Source: Lentilactobacillus curieae (lineage in GTDB: Bacteria; Bacillota; Bacilli; Lactobacillales; Lactobacillaceae). Taken from it: a DNA stretch of 64,000 bases. The DNA lies in the NCBI RefSeq assembly GCF_000785105.2, contig NZ_CP018906.1, forward strand, positions 1,302,001-1,366,000. Reading direction: 5' to 3'. Each line of letters starts with the position of its first letter. Positions within the stretch are counted from its first letter, which is position 1. The translations under genes were made by a program, and so were the position numbers. The notes below the pieces were generated by a model, which was not told the origin of the DNA, ran no database searches, and was given only the letters and a program-made list of their open reading frames with translations. This document shows, piece by piece, positions 1 through 8,461 of the stretch.

Positions 1-92
1 CGATGGTAGTTTATAAATAATTATATGTTTTATATAGTTCAAGTGAACTGTGTGGAAGGTAGTCTGGGAATAGTTCCTAGTAAACGCAAAAT
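1..92. other. Unassigned window edge
   Basis: AT-rich sequence leading into a terminator. A short in-frame run ending in TAA at 18-20 could be the tail of a gene that starts outside the window, or the stretch could be the 3' part of an RNA. Nothing can be assigned. Confidence 0.3.
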
Positions 93-121
93 CCTCGGAA
101 ATAATTTCCGAGGCTTTTTTA
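93..121. terminator. Rho-independent terminator
   Basis: A perfect 10-bp stem (CCTCGGAAAT / ATTTCCGAGG) with a one-base loop is followed by C and six T. It ends plus-strand transcription from before the window. On the minus strand it also has a short T run and may serve the permease gene at 197. Confidence 0.85.
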
Positions 122-196
122 TGAAGGTTAATTTGTTTTTAGAATAGAATTTTTTCTAAATAATTCTAATAATAAATTTTCTTGAAATTAAAACAA

Positions 197-1576
197 TTAA
201 CTTCGCTTTTTCAGCATCTTCTTCCCATAGTACACCGCATAACATGCCGCGATAAATGGAATCATGTAGAACAACGCTGGCCTTTGAGTTGGGTCAAATA
301 CAATCAGAACACAGGATAGAAAACTAAGGATGAATGCTGCCCAAGGAACAACTGGATACCATGGTGTTTTGAATTTCAACTCACTAACAGAGTGGCCCGA
401 CTTCAGCCATTGTTTTCTGAAATTGATTTGAGAATATGCAATTGCCATCCAGACAATAACTACAGCCAACCCCGAAATCGACACGAGGACTAAATAGACA
501 GTTGAAGCAGCAACAACACTTGAAATCAGGGCGAGTACACCACCAAGCATACTTAGCACCAGAGCGATCATTGGCACCCCACGGGAATTTGTTTTGGCAT
601 ATTTCATTGGGATCATCCCTTCGTGAGCGAGTGACCACAACATTCTTGTTGATGCGTATAACCCAGAGTTCGCAGCCGATAAAATGGCTGTTAGGACCAC
701 AAAGTTCATAAGGTCTCCGGCAAATGGAAGCTCAATACTATTGAACACCAAAACAAATGGGCTTTGGTTAACTCCAGCCTTTTGCCAGGGAACCAGTGCC
801 GCCATGACGGTTATGCTACCGATGAAGAAAATTATCAACCGGAGAAGGGTAGTGTGAATCGCCTTAGGAATGTTTTTCTCGGGATCTTTGGTTTCTCCAG
901 CGGTAATCCCAATTAGTTCAGTTCCAGAAAACGCAAAGTTTACAGTCAGCATAGTTGTAAAAACACCCTTTACGCCGTTTGGAAACATCCCGTCTCTAAA
1001 CAAATTATGGAAAAGTGGGGCGTGCGTGTATCCTTTGATTGGCAAAACGCCAAAGATTGCTAAGGCACCAAGAACAATGAATGCGATGATGGCGATAACT
1101 TTAATGCTTGAAAACCAAAATTCAGTTTCAGCAAAGAATCTAACTGACAAAGCGTTAGACGTAAAAATAACAATCATAAATAACAGACTCCAAATCCACG
1201 TTGGTGAGTTTGGAAACCAGGTATGCATGATCAGTCCAGCCGCAGTAAATTCTGAACCTAGGGCAACGGTCCAAGTCAGCCAATAAAGAATTGCGACAGT
1301 AAATCCTGTTCCAGGACCGATATATTTATCAGCGTACACGTGAAATGATCCGGTCTGCGGCATGGCGACTGAAAGTTCACCTAGACATAACATGACTAGG
1401 TATACGATAACAGCTCCCACTGCGTAGGCTAAAATTGTCCCAATGGGACCGGCTTCGTGAATTGTGTATCCAGAACTTAAAAAGAGTCCGGTACCAATCA
1501 CCCCACCTAAAGAAATCATTAAAAGATGGCGAGATTCCATCTTGCGCTCAAGGGCGACGTGTGGCTTTTCAGTCAA
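197..1576 (-). CDS. mmuP: APC-family amino-acid permease, probable S-methylmethionine permease
   Basis: This is a 459-residue, about 12-helix permease of the amino acid-polyamine-organocation family, with the N-terminal GGVIGTGLF substrate motif and a GITAGE segment near the middle. An upstream ATG at 1609 has no ribosome site. A GGAGGT (1588-1583) sits 7 bases before TTG at 1576, so translation should begin there with [11 protein letters not shown]. The gene is divergent from the homocysteine S-methyltransferase at 1697, the same pairing as mmuP-mmuM in E. coli, so S-methylmethionine import is the likely job. The substrate is inferred from context; family membership is clear. If the partner enzyme is dead, the permease may now serve another amino acid. 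Confidence 0.85.
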   Translation of the reverse strand: MTEKPHVALERKMESRHLLMISLGGVIGTGLFLSSGYTIHEAGPIGTILAYAVGAVIVYLVMLCLGELSVAMPQTGSFHVYADKYIGPGTGFTVAILYWLTWTVALGSEFTAAGLIMHTWFPNSPTWIWSLLFMIVIFTSNALSVRFFAETEFWFSSIKVIAIIAFIVLGALAIFGVLPIKGYTHAPLFHNLFRDGMFPNGVKGVFTTMLTVNFAFSGTELIGITAGETKDPEKNIPKAIHTTLLRLIIFFIGSITVMAALVPWQKAGVNQSPFVLVFNSIELPFAGDLMNFVVLTAILSAANSGLYASTRMLWSLAHEGMIPMKYAKTNSRGVPMIALVLSMLGGVLALISSVVAASTVYLVLVSISGLAVVIVWMAIAYSQINFRKQWLKSGHSVSELKFKTPWYPVVPWAAFILSFLSCVLIVFDPTQRPALFYMIPFIAACYAVYYGKKMLKKRS

Positions 1577-1696
1577 AAGATTACCTCCATACGATTGCTT
1601 TTTTCTCATTTTAAGATAAAATGATTAGAATCCGATAACTAACAGAATGCACTAAAAAACCAAAAGTTACAACCTAAAATTTAGTGGAGGTAAATG

Positions 1697-2647
1697 ATGA
1701 AAGACTTAATCAAAGAAAATTTAGCTGATAGACAGGCGATGGTGATCGATGGGGCAATGGCCACTGAACTAGAAAAGTATGGGGTAGACACTAACAGTAG
1801 TCTTTGGTCAGCAACTGCCTTAATCAATAACCCTGAGGCGATTAAAGCAGTCCATAAAAGCTACCTAGAAGCTGGTGGGGACGTGGCAACTACTGATACA
1901 TATCAAGCTAACGCTGAAGGCTTTAGAAAAGCGGGGTTCACCGAGCAACAAAGTGAAGGTTTGATTACCGAAGCTGTTAAATTGGCGGTGGAAGCTAAGG
2001 ATGAATTTTATCAACAACTAACTCCAGATGAAAGAAATCAACGAGTTGCCAATCCACTTGTGGCAGGCAGCGTGGGCCCTTACGGAGCCTTTTTAGCAGA
2101 TGGCAGTGAGTACACTGGCGACTATCAGTTAACTAAAAAGGAGTATCAGGATTTTCATAGGAAACGCATGGAATTAATGGCTGGAGCTGGAGTGGACGTT
2201 TTTGCATTTGAAACCCAGCCTAATTTTGAAGAGAGTAAGGCATTAGCGGATTTACTCAGGGATGAATTTCCAGAATTGACCGCCTGGCTCTCTTTTAGCA
2301 TCAAAGATTCTGAGCATTTATGCGATTGAACAACTTTGGCTGATGCGGTTAAATATTTTGAGGACAATTCTCAAATTAGTGCAATTGGCGTTAACTGTAC
2401 TTCAATGGATAAAATTGAGGCCACAGTCAAGACGGTTGCTGCTAACACTAGTAAACCAATAATTGTGTATCCAAATAATGGGGACATTTATGATCCGAAA
2501 ACCAAGACCTGGACAGCTAATCCGAATGCAGATACCTTTGCAGACCTAACGCCGAAATGGTTAGCTGCTGGGGCAAACTTAATCGGCGGTTGTTGCAGAA
2601 CGACCCCTGCGGATATGAAGCAGGTTGCAGATGGGGTGTATGGATAA
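1697..2647 (+). pseudogene. mmuM: Homocysteine S-methyltransferase interrupted by an in-frame TGA
   Basis: The full frame would encode about 316 residues that transfer a methyl group from S-methylmethionine to homocysteine. The N-terminal DGAMATELE motif, the central GSVGPYGA motif, the GVNCT cysteine and the C-terminal GGCCRTTP zinc-binding pair are all present in one frame. Codon 211 (2327-2329) is TGA, between HLCD and TTLADAV. The E. coli enzyme has SEHLSDGTPL at this place, so a Gly GGA codon has become TGA by one substitution. The truncated product lacks all three zinc cysteines and should be inactive. The second ATG (1697) is 6 bases from GGAGG and is preferred over 1694. A strong terminator follows. 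Confidence 0.9.
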
Positions 2648-2658
2648 ATGGGTTAAAG

Positions 2659-2689
2659 AAAAAAAGCCTTCGGAGTGCAGGCTTTTTTG
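2659..2689 (+). terminator. Terminator of the mmuM transcript
   Basis: The stem AAAAAGCCT / AGGCTTTTT has a 9-base loop and ends in a T run. It lies just after the mmuM stop and before the convergent DUF1836 gene. Confidence 0.75.
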
Positions 2690-2695
2690 TGTGCA

Positions 2696-3199
2696 TCATT
2701 TTTTCTTCTTCCAATCCTTTTCTAACATCTTCTTGGAATAATACCAATACAATATTGAGTGGAGACCAGCGTACTGCATTTTGGTAACTTCTGTGGCTGA
2801 TTTTAAATCAATACTGGTCAAAGATTTAGGTGAAAACGGTTCTTGTTTAGCTTGTTCGTTGAACATATTAACGAAGTTGTCATAACCTTCCTTTGGCGAA
2901 AATTCTCTAAGCACCCAGTGAAGGGCATACTTAATTTCATTTAAAGAAAAGTTGTTTTTTAAAAGGTCAACTACGATTGCTCCGGCAACGTCTTTTTGTT
3001 CATAGAACTTGCCAACAGGGGCGGGGAGAACATCTGCTTTGAAATAGTTATGCATCATTGTTTGAGTCAACGTATCGTCAATAATCGGTTCAACGTATTG
3101 ATTGGTAATTTCAAGCAGTTGTTTCATTCGCAAACTTTCCGTTGGCAACTCGTCCCAAAGTGGTAGTCTGAGTGGAACGTGGCTTACCAGTCTGCTCAC
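2696..3199 (-). CDS. DUF1836 family protein
   Basis: A 167-residue soluble protein resembling the DUF1836 family of Firmicutes (LPLWDELP near the N-terminus, then a mostly helical body and a lysine-rich tail). Its molecular function is unknown; a helix-turn-helix type regulator has been suggested for the family. It starts at GTG 3199, 12 bases downstream of the degV stop, so the two form one minus-strand operon. The ribosome site (AAGGA) lies almost against the GTG, so translation may be coupled to degV or the start may be slightly downstream. The gene ends convergent to mmuM. Confidence 0.7.
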   Translation of the reverse strand: MSRLVSHVPLRLPLWDELPTESLRMKQLLEITNQYVEPIIDDTLTQTMMHNYFKADVLPAPVGKFYEQKDVAGAIVVDLLKNNFSLNEIKYALHWVLREFSPKEGYDNFVNMFNEQAKQEPFSPKSLTSIDLKSATEVTKMQYAGLHSILYWYYSKKMLEKDWKKKK

Positions 3200-3211
3200 T
3201 TCCTTAATCTA

Positions 3212-4063
3212 CTAATCGATTTGAACGGCAATCCCAATCAACCCTGAACCGGTATGAACTCCGAGAGCAGGCGAAACATCACCATTGTATATGTTTTGTT
3301 TAGGCAACTTTTCTTGCATCATGGCAGTTACTTTTTTCATCAAGGCATCATCATTTCCTTGGACAACAGCAACGCGCGCATGAGCGGCGGTTTTTGAATG
3401 CTCAACTGCTAGATCTATAAGTTTAGAGATGGCCTTAGATTCTGAGCGCGCCTTAGCGATTGGGTAGTAGATTCCATCTTCATTACAAGAAATAATTGGT
3501 TTGATTTTTAGTGCCGAACCAACTAATCCAGCAACTCGGCCAATTCGGCCACCTAGGCGGAGAAACTTAAGGGTAGGTACGTAAAAATAAACTCGACTAT
3601 TCGCAACTGAGTGGTTTACCCGCTTAACTATATCCTCAAAACCGACACCTTCAAGAATCAAATCCTCAGCGTATGTTGCGATCAGGCCACTTCCGATTCC
3701 AATGTTTTTAGTATCAATCACGGAAATTTTAAGGTCAGAATACTGTTCTGCAGCTTGTTTAAATACTTGGTTAGTAACTGAAAGACCACCTGAAATTGTT
3801 ACGGCAACAATCTCAGTAAAACCTCTGGATTTTAGTCGCTCAATTGATTTAATGACCAATTCAATGGTTGGACTCGCGGTTTTGGGAATTACATCTTTAT
3901 CCATGAACCTATAAACCTCATTAGTATCAATGGTTTCGCGATCTAGGTACTCCTCACCATTGACTGTAACAATGAGTGGAACAATATCGACGTTTGTGTT
4001 TGCAGCGATTTCTGCGGGAATATCAAAAGCAGAATCGACTAGTAATCCAATTTTTGGTTGCAT
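3212..4063 (-). CDS. degV: DegV family fatty-acid-binding protein
   Basis: This 283-residue protein has the DegV fold signature: a start in KIGLLVDSAFDIP, the DRETI(D) loop, VTISGGLSVTNQ, and GLRxGGRIGR-type basic residues (LRLGGRIGRV). In Firmicutes, DegV/FakB proteins bind acyl chains and hand them to the FakA kinase so host fatty acids can be used for phospholipids. The longer frame starting at 4129 lacks a ribosome site, while AGGAGA lies 7 bases before ATG 4063. It heads an operon with the DUF1836 gene. Whether it works with FakA cannot be told from here. Confidence 0.88.
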   Translation of the reverse strand: MQPKIGLLVDSAFDIPAEIAANTNVDIVPLIVTVNGEEYLDRETIDTNEVYRFMDKDVIPKTASPTIELVIKSIERLKSRGFTEIVAVTISGGLSVTNQVFKQAAEQYSDLKISVIDTKNIGIGSGLIATYAEDLILEGVGFEDIVKRVNHSVANSRVYFYVPTLKFLRLGGRIGRVAGLVGSALKIKPIISCNEDGIYYPIAKARSESKAISKLIDLAVEHSKTAAHARVAVVQGNDDALMKKVTAMMQEKLPKQNIYNGDVSPALGVHTGSGLIGIAVQID

Positions 4064-4146
4064 TAGAATTCTCCTTAAACCTACTTTGTTTACTAAGTAA
4101 TATTGTAAACTACATTTGTCTTTGGTCAATAGTTAAGCACATAAAC

Positions 4147-4180
4147 AAAAACGCCACCCATTAAAAATGGGAGCGTTTAT
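4147..4180 (-). terminator. Terminator for the gene at 4183-4443
   Basis: On the minus strand the hairpin AACGCTCCCATT ... AATGGGTGGCGTT is followed by TTTTG. It sits directly after the stop codon of the short hypothetical gene. Confidence 0.7.
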
Positions 4181-4182
4181 TG

Positions 4183-4443
4183 TTAAACAGGATCAGCAGT
4201 TGCTTCCCAACCACCATCAAGGATTTGGTGGTAATGGCGACCAATTGGAATCCAAACTTTAGCTTCGAGAATTCGGTGCATCACTTCCCAGAATAGGGAG
4301 TCAGTTTTTTCTTTTTTGGAAAGGTTGATTTTTAAGGTCTTGCCTTCTTCTGTTTTTACAATCACAAATGGGTAGAAAACTTTAGTTACTTGACCCGCCG
4401 TGATATTTTTAGACATTTCTTTGTCATCTAATAGTACTGACAT
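4183..4443 (-). CDS. Short hypothetical protein
   Basis: I do not recognise this 86-residue protein. It has no signal peptide or membrane helix. It shows alternating beta-like segments (VTKVFYPFVIVKTEEGKTL) followed by a Trp-rich C-terminus (SLFWEVMHRILEAKVW...GGWEA). The ATG at 4443 has AGGTG five bases upstream; another ATG at 4461 in the same frame is possible. It lies between a HIT hydrolase and degV on the same strand, with its own terminator, so it is probably a single-gene unit or the tail of the HIT transcript. Confidence 0.6.
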   Translation of the reverse strand: MSVLLDDKEMSKNITAGQVTKVFYPFVIVKTEEGKTLKINLSKKEKTDSLFWEVMHRILEAKVWIPIGRHYHQILDGGWEATADPV

Positions 4444-4509
4444 CAAAACACCTGCTTTCATCTTTTGATTACTAACAGAATACTCGTTAATGTTTAAGCC
4501 AACCTTAAA

Positions 4510-4899
4510 TTATTTTCGTTTTAAAAATCTGGCAGCTCGAGGTAGCATGTTACGAATGCCACCCGCGGGGTGTTTAACATCACCTTTATATCTAGGAATT
4601 AGGTGAAAGTGGCAGTGCATAACGGTTTGCCCAGCATACTCACCAACGTTGATACCGATGTTGTAGCCATCAGGAGCATATTTGCTATCGATTAAAACTT
4701 TGCCTTGACGCACTAAGTCATCCATAGCTAACAATTCAGGCTTGTCCAACTGAAAATAGTCTTGCTTATGTTCCTTCAACACAACCAATAAGTGTCCCTT
4801 ACGAACGGGATGAATATCCCAGAAGGCCACTGCTAGGTCGTTCTCAAGTACGATTGGGATACCAATTCGTTGACAGAAAATACAGTTAGCCTGTTTCAT
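4510..4899 (-). CDS. HIT family nucleotide hydrolase/transferase
   Basis: The 129-residue protein has CIFCQR near the N-terminus and the histidine-triad signature HCHFHLIPR at the active site (His-x-His-x-His). HIT proteins hydrolyse or transfer nucleotidyl groups such as AMP from small substrates in the cytoplasm. ATG 4899 is preceded by GGAGT at a normal distance. The length fits the family. The exact substrate cannot be read from the sequence. Confidence 0.9.
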   Translation of the reverse strand: MKQANCIFCQRIGIPIVLENDLAVAFWDIHPVRKGHLLVVLKEHKQDYFQLDKPELLAMDDLVRQGKVLIDSKYAPDGYNIGINVGEYAGQTVMHCHFHLIPRYKGDVKHPAGGIRNMLPRAARFLKRK

Positions 4900-5104
4900 G
4901 GCACTTTACTCCAATCTTTTTCTTCTAATTATAAGATAAACTGCAAGTTACGTCTGCAGTTGCGGCCACGACCGGATTGTTTGCTTGCCAGCTATTCAGG
5001 ATTGGATGCGGTTATCACCAAACTAATAATTTGTGCGAAAGTAAATATTTTCGGGGATTTGTTGTTATAATTAGTGTAATTCTAATAAATCTAAGGAGAT
5101 ACTC

Positions 5105-7639
5105 ATGACTGAAATAACCCATTTTTATGAGACATTCCAACCAGAACATTACGATATTTATTTAGACATCAACCGAGACAAAAAACAGTTCAGTGGTAAG
5201 ACCACAATTACAGGTGATGCTAAAACAGAAAAAATTTCCATTCACCAGAAGTTTTTAAACATTGAGAAGGTTGAGGTTGACGGCAACAGCGCTAACTTTA
5301 CCAAAGATGATGATAATGATGCTTTTTACGTTGAAATTGGCCACAAGGGTGACGTTAAGGTAACTATCACATACAGTGCGAAATTAACTGATAGCATGAT
5401 GGGAATTTACCCTTCATATTACGAAGTAAATGGTGAAAAGAAGCAAATCATCGGAACTCAATTCGAAACCACATTTGCTAGACAGGCTTTCCCATCAGTT
5501 GATGAGCCGGAAGCTAAGGCTACGTTTGACCTAGCAATCAAGTACGATGAACAACCTGGTGAAACGATTCTTGCTAACATGCCTGAAGTTAAGGAAGAAG
5601 CCGGTGTTCACTACTTTGATACCACTGTCAGAATGTCAACTTACCTAATTGCGTTTGCATTTGGTGACCTTCAAAGCAAGACAACTACCACAAAGAGTGG
5701 CGTTAAGGTCGGAGCGTTTGGCACTAAGGCACATAAAGCAAACGAACTAGACTTTGCTTTAGATATTGCAAAACGGTCAATCGAATTCTATGAAGATTTC
5801 TACCAGACGCCATATCCGCTTCCACATTCATGGCAATTGGCTTTACCTGATTTCTCTGCTGGTGCAATGGAGAACTGGGGACTAGTAACTTACCGTGAGG
5901 CGTACTTGCTCCTAGACCCTGACAATACTGCTTTGGATACTAAACAAGTGGTTGCCACAGTTATCGCCCATGAGCTGGCTCACCAATGGTTCGGAGACCT
6001 CGTAACTATGAAGTGGTGGGATGATCTCTGGTTAAACGAAAGTTTTGCTAACATGATGGAATACGTTTCAATTGATGCCATTGAACCAGATTGGCACATT
6101 TGGGAATTATTCCAAACTTCAGATGCACCAATGGCATTGCAACGTGATGCTACTGACGGAGTTCAACCAGTTCACGTTCAGGTTAACAACCCAGCTGAAA
6201 TCGATGCTTTATTTGATCCAGCAATTGTTTATGCCAAGGGTGCCAGAATGCTGGTAATGGTTCGGGCTTTACTCGGTGATGACGCACTTAGAGAGGGACT
6301 AAAGAACTACTTTGCAGCCCACAAGTATGGTAACGCCCGTGGGGAAGATTTGTGGTCAGCTTTGGGGGATGCTTCGGGACTTAACGTTGGTAAAATCATG
6401 AATTCGTGGCTCGAACAACCGGGTTACCCAGTTGTTGATGCTCTAGTTCAAAATGGGGATTTGATGCTAACTCAAAACCAATTCTTCATTGGTGAAGGCA
6501 AATATGCTGGCCGTCAATGGCAAGTGCCTTTAAATAGTAATTACGCAGAAGCTCCGGAAATTTTTGGGGAGAGGACAATTAATTTAGGAAACTACGCTGA
6601 GTTGAGAAAGCAAAATGGGAAACCATTCCGTGTCAATATTGGCAACAATTCTCACTTTATTGTCAACTATGATCAAACTTTACTGGATGATATTTTGGCA
6701 ACCGCGACTGAACTTGACCCAATCGATCAGTTGCAAGTGTTACAGGATCTTCGTTTGTTAGCTGAGGGTCGGCGAATTTCATATGCAAAGATTGTGCCAT
6801 TGTTGGCTAACTTTGCGGATAGTAAATCAAATATTGTTAACGCAATTTTGTATCAAATTGCGGGTGACCTTCGGAAATTTTTAACTCCGGATTCCGCTGA
6901 AGAAGAGACTTTACGTAAATTGTATGATAAGTTGAGTGAGAGCCAAGTAGAGCGCCTTGGATGGCAACCACAGGCCGGCGAGAGTAATGATGACCAGTTA
7001 ACCAGGCCATACGTTTTAAGCGCCTCACTGTACGCTAAGAGTGCGGATTCAATTGCAGCAGCTCACAAGTTGTTTGAAGACAATCATGACCGCCTTGAAT
7101 CATTGGCTGCAGATACGCGAGTATTTGTTTTAAGAAATGAAGTTAAGAATTTCGGTAGTGATGCACTATTTGAAGAACTTCTACACACTTATGTACAAAC
7201 TTCTGACGCTAGTTTTAAAGCTGACATCCGTGCAGCGCTAACCAGCACCACTGATCAAGAACAAATCAAAAAAATCGTTGCTAAATTTGAAGATGCTGGA
7301 ACAATCAAACCACAAGACTTGCGTGGTTGGTACTTCGGTGTTCTTGCAAACAACGATGGTCAACAAGCTGCCTGGGATTGGATTAGAAATGACTGGCAAT
7401 GGCTTGAAGATACAGTCGGTGGGGATATGGAATTCTCATCATTTATCACCGTTACTTCAAGAGTGTTCCGGACTCCAGAACGGTTAGCTGAGTTTAAAGA
7501 GTTCTTTGAACCTAAACTCAACACTCCAGGATTAACTCGGGAAATTGAAATGGATATCAGAATTATTGAAACTCGAGTTAAGTTGGTCGAAGATGAAAAG
7601 ACAGCTGTGAATGCAGCAGTCAAAGATGCAGTTAAGTAA
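5105..7639 (+). CDS. pepN: Aminopeptidase N (lysyl aminopeptidase)
   Basis: This 844-residue M1-family zinc metallopeptidase removes N-terminal amino acids from peptides in the cytoplasm, feeding peptide-derived nitrogen. The exopeptidase motif GAMENWG is at about residue 253. The zinc site HELAH is at about 289-293, with the third ligand in LNESFA at about 312, matching HExxH-x18-E. The rest is the helical ERAP1-type C-terminal domain. Length matches PepN of lactic acid bacteria. It starts at ATG 5105 with AAGGAGA upstream; TATAAT at 5066-5071 is a good -10 element. It is monocistronic and followed by a very long hairpin. Confidence 0.97.
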   Translation: MTEITHFYETFQPEHYDIYLDINRDKKQFSGKTTITGDAKTEKISIHQKFLNIEKVEVDGNSANFTKDDDNDAFYVEIGHKGDVKVTITYSAKLTDSMMGIYPSYYEVNGEKKQIIGTQFETTFARQAFPSVDEPEAKATFDLAIKYDEQPGETILANMPEVKEEAGVHYFDTTVRMSTYLIAFAFGDLQSKTTTTKSGVKVGAFGTKAHKANELDFALDIAKRSIEFYEDFYQTPYPLPHSWQLALPDFSAGAMENWGLVTYREAYLLLDPDNTALDTKQVVATVIAHELAHQWFGDLVTMKWWDDLWLNESFANMMEYVSIDAIEPDWHIWELFQTSDAPMALQRDATDGVQPVHVQVNNPAEIDALFDPAIVYAKGARMLVMVRALLGDDALREGLKNYFAAHKYGNARGEDLWSALGDASGLNVGKIMNSWLEQPGYPVVDALVQNGDLMLTQNQFFIGEGKYAGRQWQVPLNSNYAEAPEIFGERTINLGNYAELRKQNGKPFRVNIGNNSHFIVNYDQTLLDDILATATELDPIDQLQVLQDLRLLAEGRRISYAKIVPLLANFADSKSNIVNAILYQIAGDLRKFLTPDSAEEETLRKLYDKLSESQVERLGWQPQAGESNDDQLTRPYVLSASLYAKSADSIAAAHKLFEDNHDRLESLAADTRVFVLRNEVKNFGSDALFEELLHTYVQTSDASFKADIRAALTSTTDQEQIKKIVAKFEDAGTIKPQDLRGWYFGVLANNDGQQAAWDWIRNDWQWLEDTVGGDMEFSSFITVTSRVFRTPERLAEFKEFFEPKLNTPGLTREIEMDIRIIETRVKLVEDEKTAVNAAVKDAVK

Positions 7640-7675
7640 GTATTATTCATCAGGCTTAAAGAGTAATAAATAACA

Positions 7676-7725
7676 AAATAAGGAGGACAATATTCTCTTA
7701 GTTGAGAATATTGCCCTCCTTATTT
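7676..7725. terminator. Long perfect hairpin after pepN
   Basis: A 50-base inverted repeat: AAATAAGGAGG, one mismatch, CAATATTCTC, a 6-base loop, then the exact complement. There are 21 base pairs with one A-C mismatch. The T run after it is short (TATTTG), so it may be a terminator, an mRNA-end stabiliser or a double-strand RNase target rather than a textbook terminator. Confidence 0.6.
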
Positions 7726-7809
7726 GCAGACTTCATTTTTTCCTTTTACCCCAAAATATGGTTTCATAGTAACCATACTTATACCTATTTACAGCAAGGG
7801 GATTTGCTT

Positions 7810-8355
7810 ATGGCGGATTACAAGAAAAAAACTCAAAAACTAACCCGAATTACTCTGTTAGCCAGTTTATTGGTGGTACTGATGATTGGACTTGGCACAC
7901 TATTTAGCCACGAAGAGGTCGATAAGGCTTCTGCAGTTGTTCCAACAACCACTAAGTCTCAAAACAGCCAGGGACCTCATCAGCTGGTGACTAAGGATGG
8001 TTATCAAATCACGGTAAACCAAGTGGAACGGTACCGTGGTTCAGCATTGGACAAGCCACAAGCTGGGCACGAATTCGTCATTTGCAACGTTACGATTAAA
8101 AATAATTCTAAAGTTGATCAGCATTACACCAATCTTGATTTTAAATTCTGTGATGGTAACGATGATTGCCAAGTAGGCAGGACGTTGATGGATAAAAATT
8201 ATGTTCATGACTCACTTCAGTTTGGAACTCTCGCACCCCAGGAAATGGTGACGGGAAATCTAGTTGGCGAAGTTAGGCGGGGAAGTGGCGACTTATCGCT
8301 ACATTTCAAGCCTGCTGATATTGGGACAAAGGTTGAGAAAATTAATCTGGGATAA
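7810..8355 (+). CDS. Membrane-anchored DUF4352-like protein
   Basis: A 181-residue protein with a basic N-terminus, one hydrophobic helix (about residues 14-32: ITLLASLLVVLMIGLGTLF) and an extracellular domain that reads like the DUF4352/telokin-like immunoglobulin fold (Y.ITVNQVE..., HEFVICNVTIKNNS, ...NLDFKF, LAPQEMVTGNLVGEV). Such proteins are surface lipoproteins or anchored proteins of unknown function in Firmicutes. The start at ATG 7810 is chosen because GGGGAT lies about 9 bases upstream; the frame is open further up but would overlap the pepN hairpin. Two cysteines (CDGNDDC) could form a disulfide. Confidence 0.7.
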   Translation: MADYKKKTQKLTRITLLASLLVVLMIGLGTLFSHEEVDKASAVVPTTTKSQNSQGPHQLVTKDGYQITVNQVERYRGSALDKPQAGHEFVICNVTIKNNSKVDQHYTNLDFKFCDGNDDCQVGRTLMDKNYVHDSLQFGTLAPQEMVTGNLVGEVRRGSGDLSLHFKPADIGTKVEKINLG

Positions 8356-8360
8356 AAGAA

Positions 8361-8403
8361 AAAAGGTCGTTATAATTTCATTGAAATTATAACGACTTTT
8401 TTT
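8361..8403 (+). terminator. Strong terminator after the DUF4352 gene
   Basis: A 19-bp stem (AAAAGGTCGTTATAATTTC and its complement) with a 3-base loop and seven T. Confidence 0.9.
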
Positions 8404-8461
8404 CGATGGACCCAGTGTCAGGCATTGATCTTCTCGTGCATTTAATTATTTCTCTGTCACT

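Noticed and set aside
130-180. PerR-like sites near the window start
   Set aside because: TCTAAATAATTCTAA-like fragments occur in very AT-rich DNA but are not true palindromes and lie past the end of a gene.
2327-2329. Recoding of the mmuM TGA as Trp or selenocysteine
   Set aside because: TGA ends many other genes in the window, the family has Gly here, and no SECIS-like hairpin follows. The other lesions use TAG and TAA, so a changed code does not fit.
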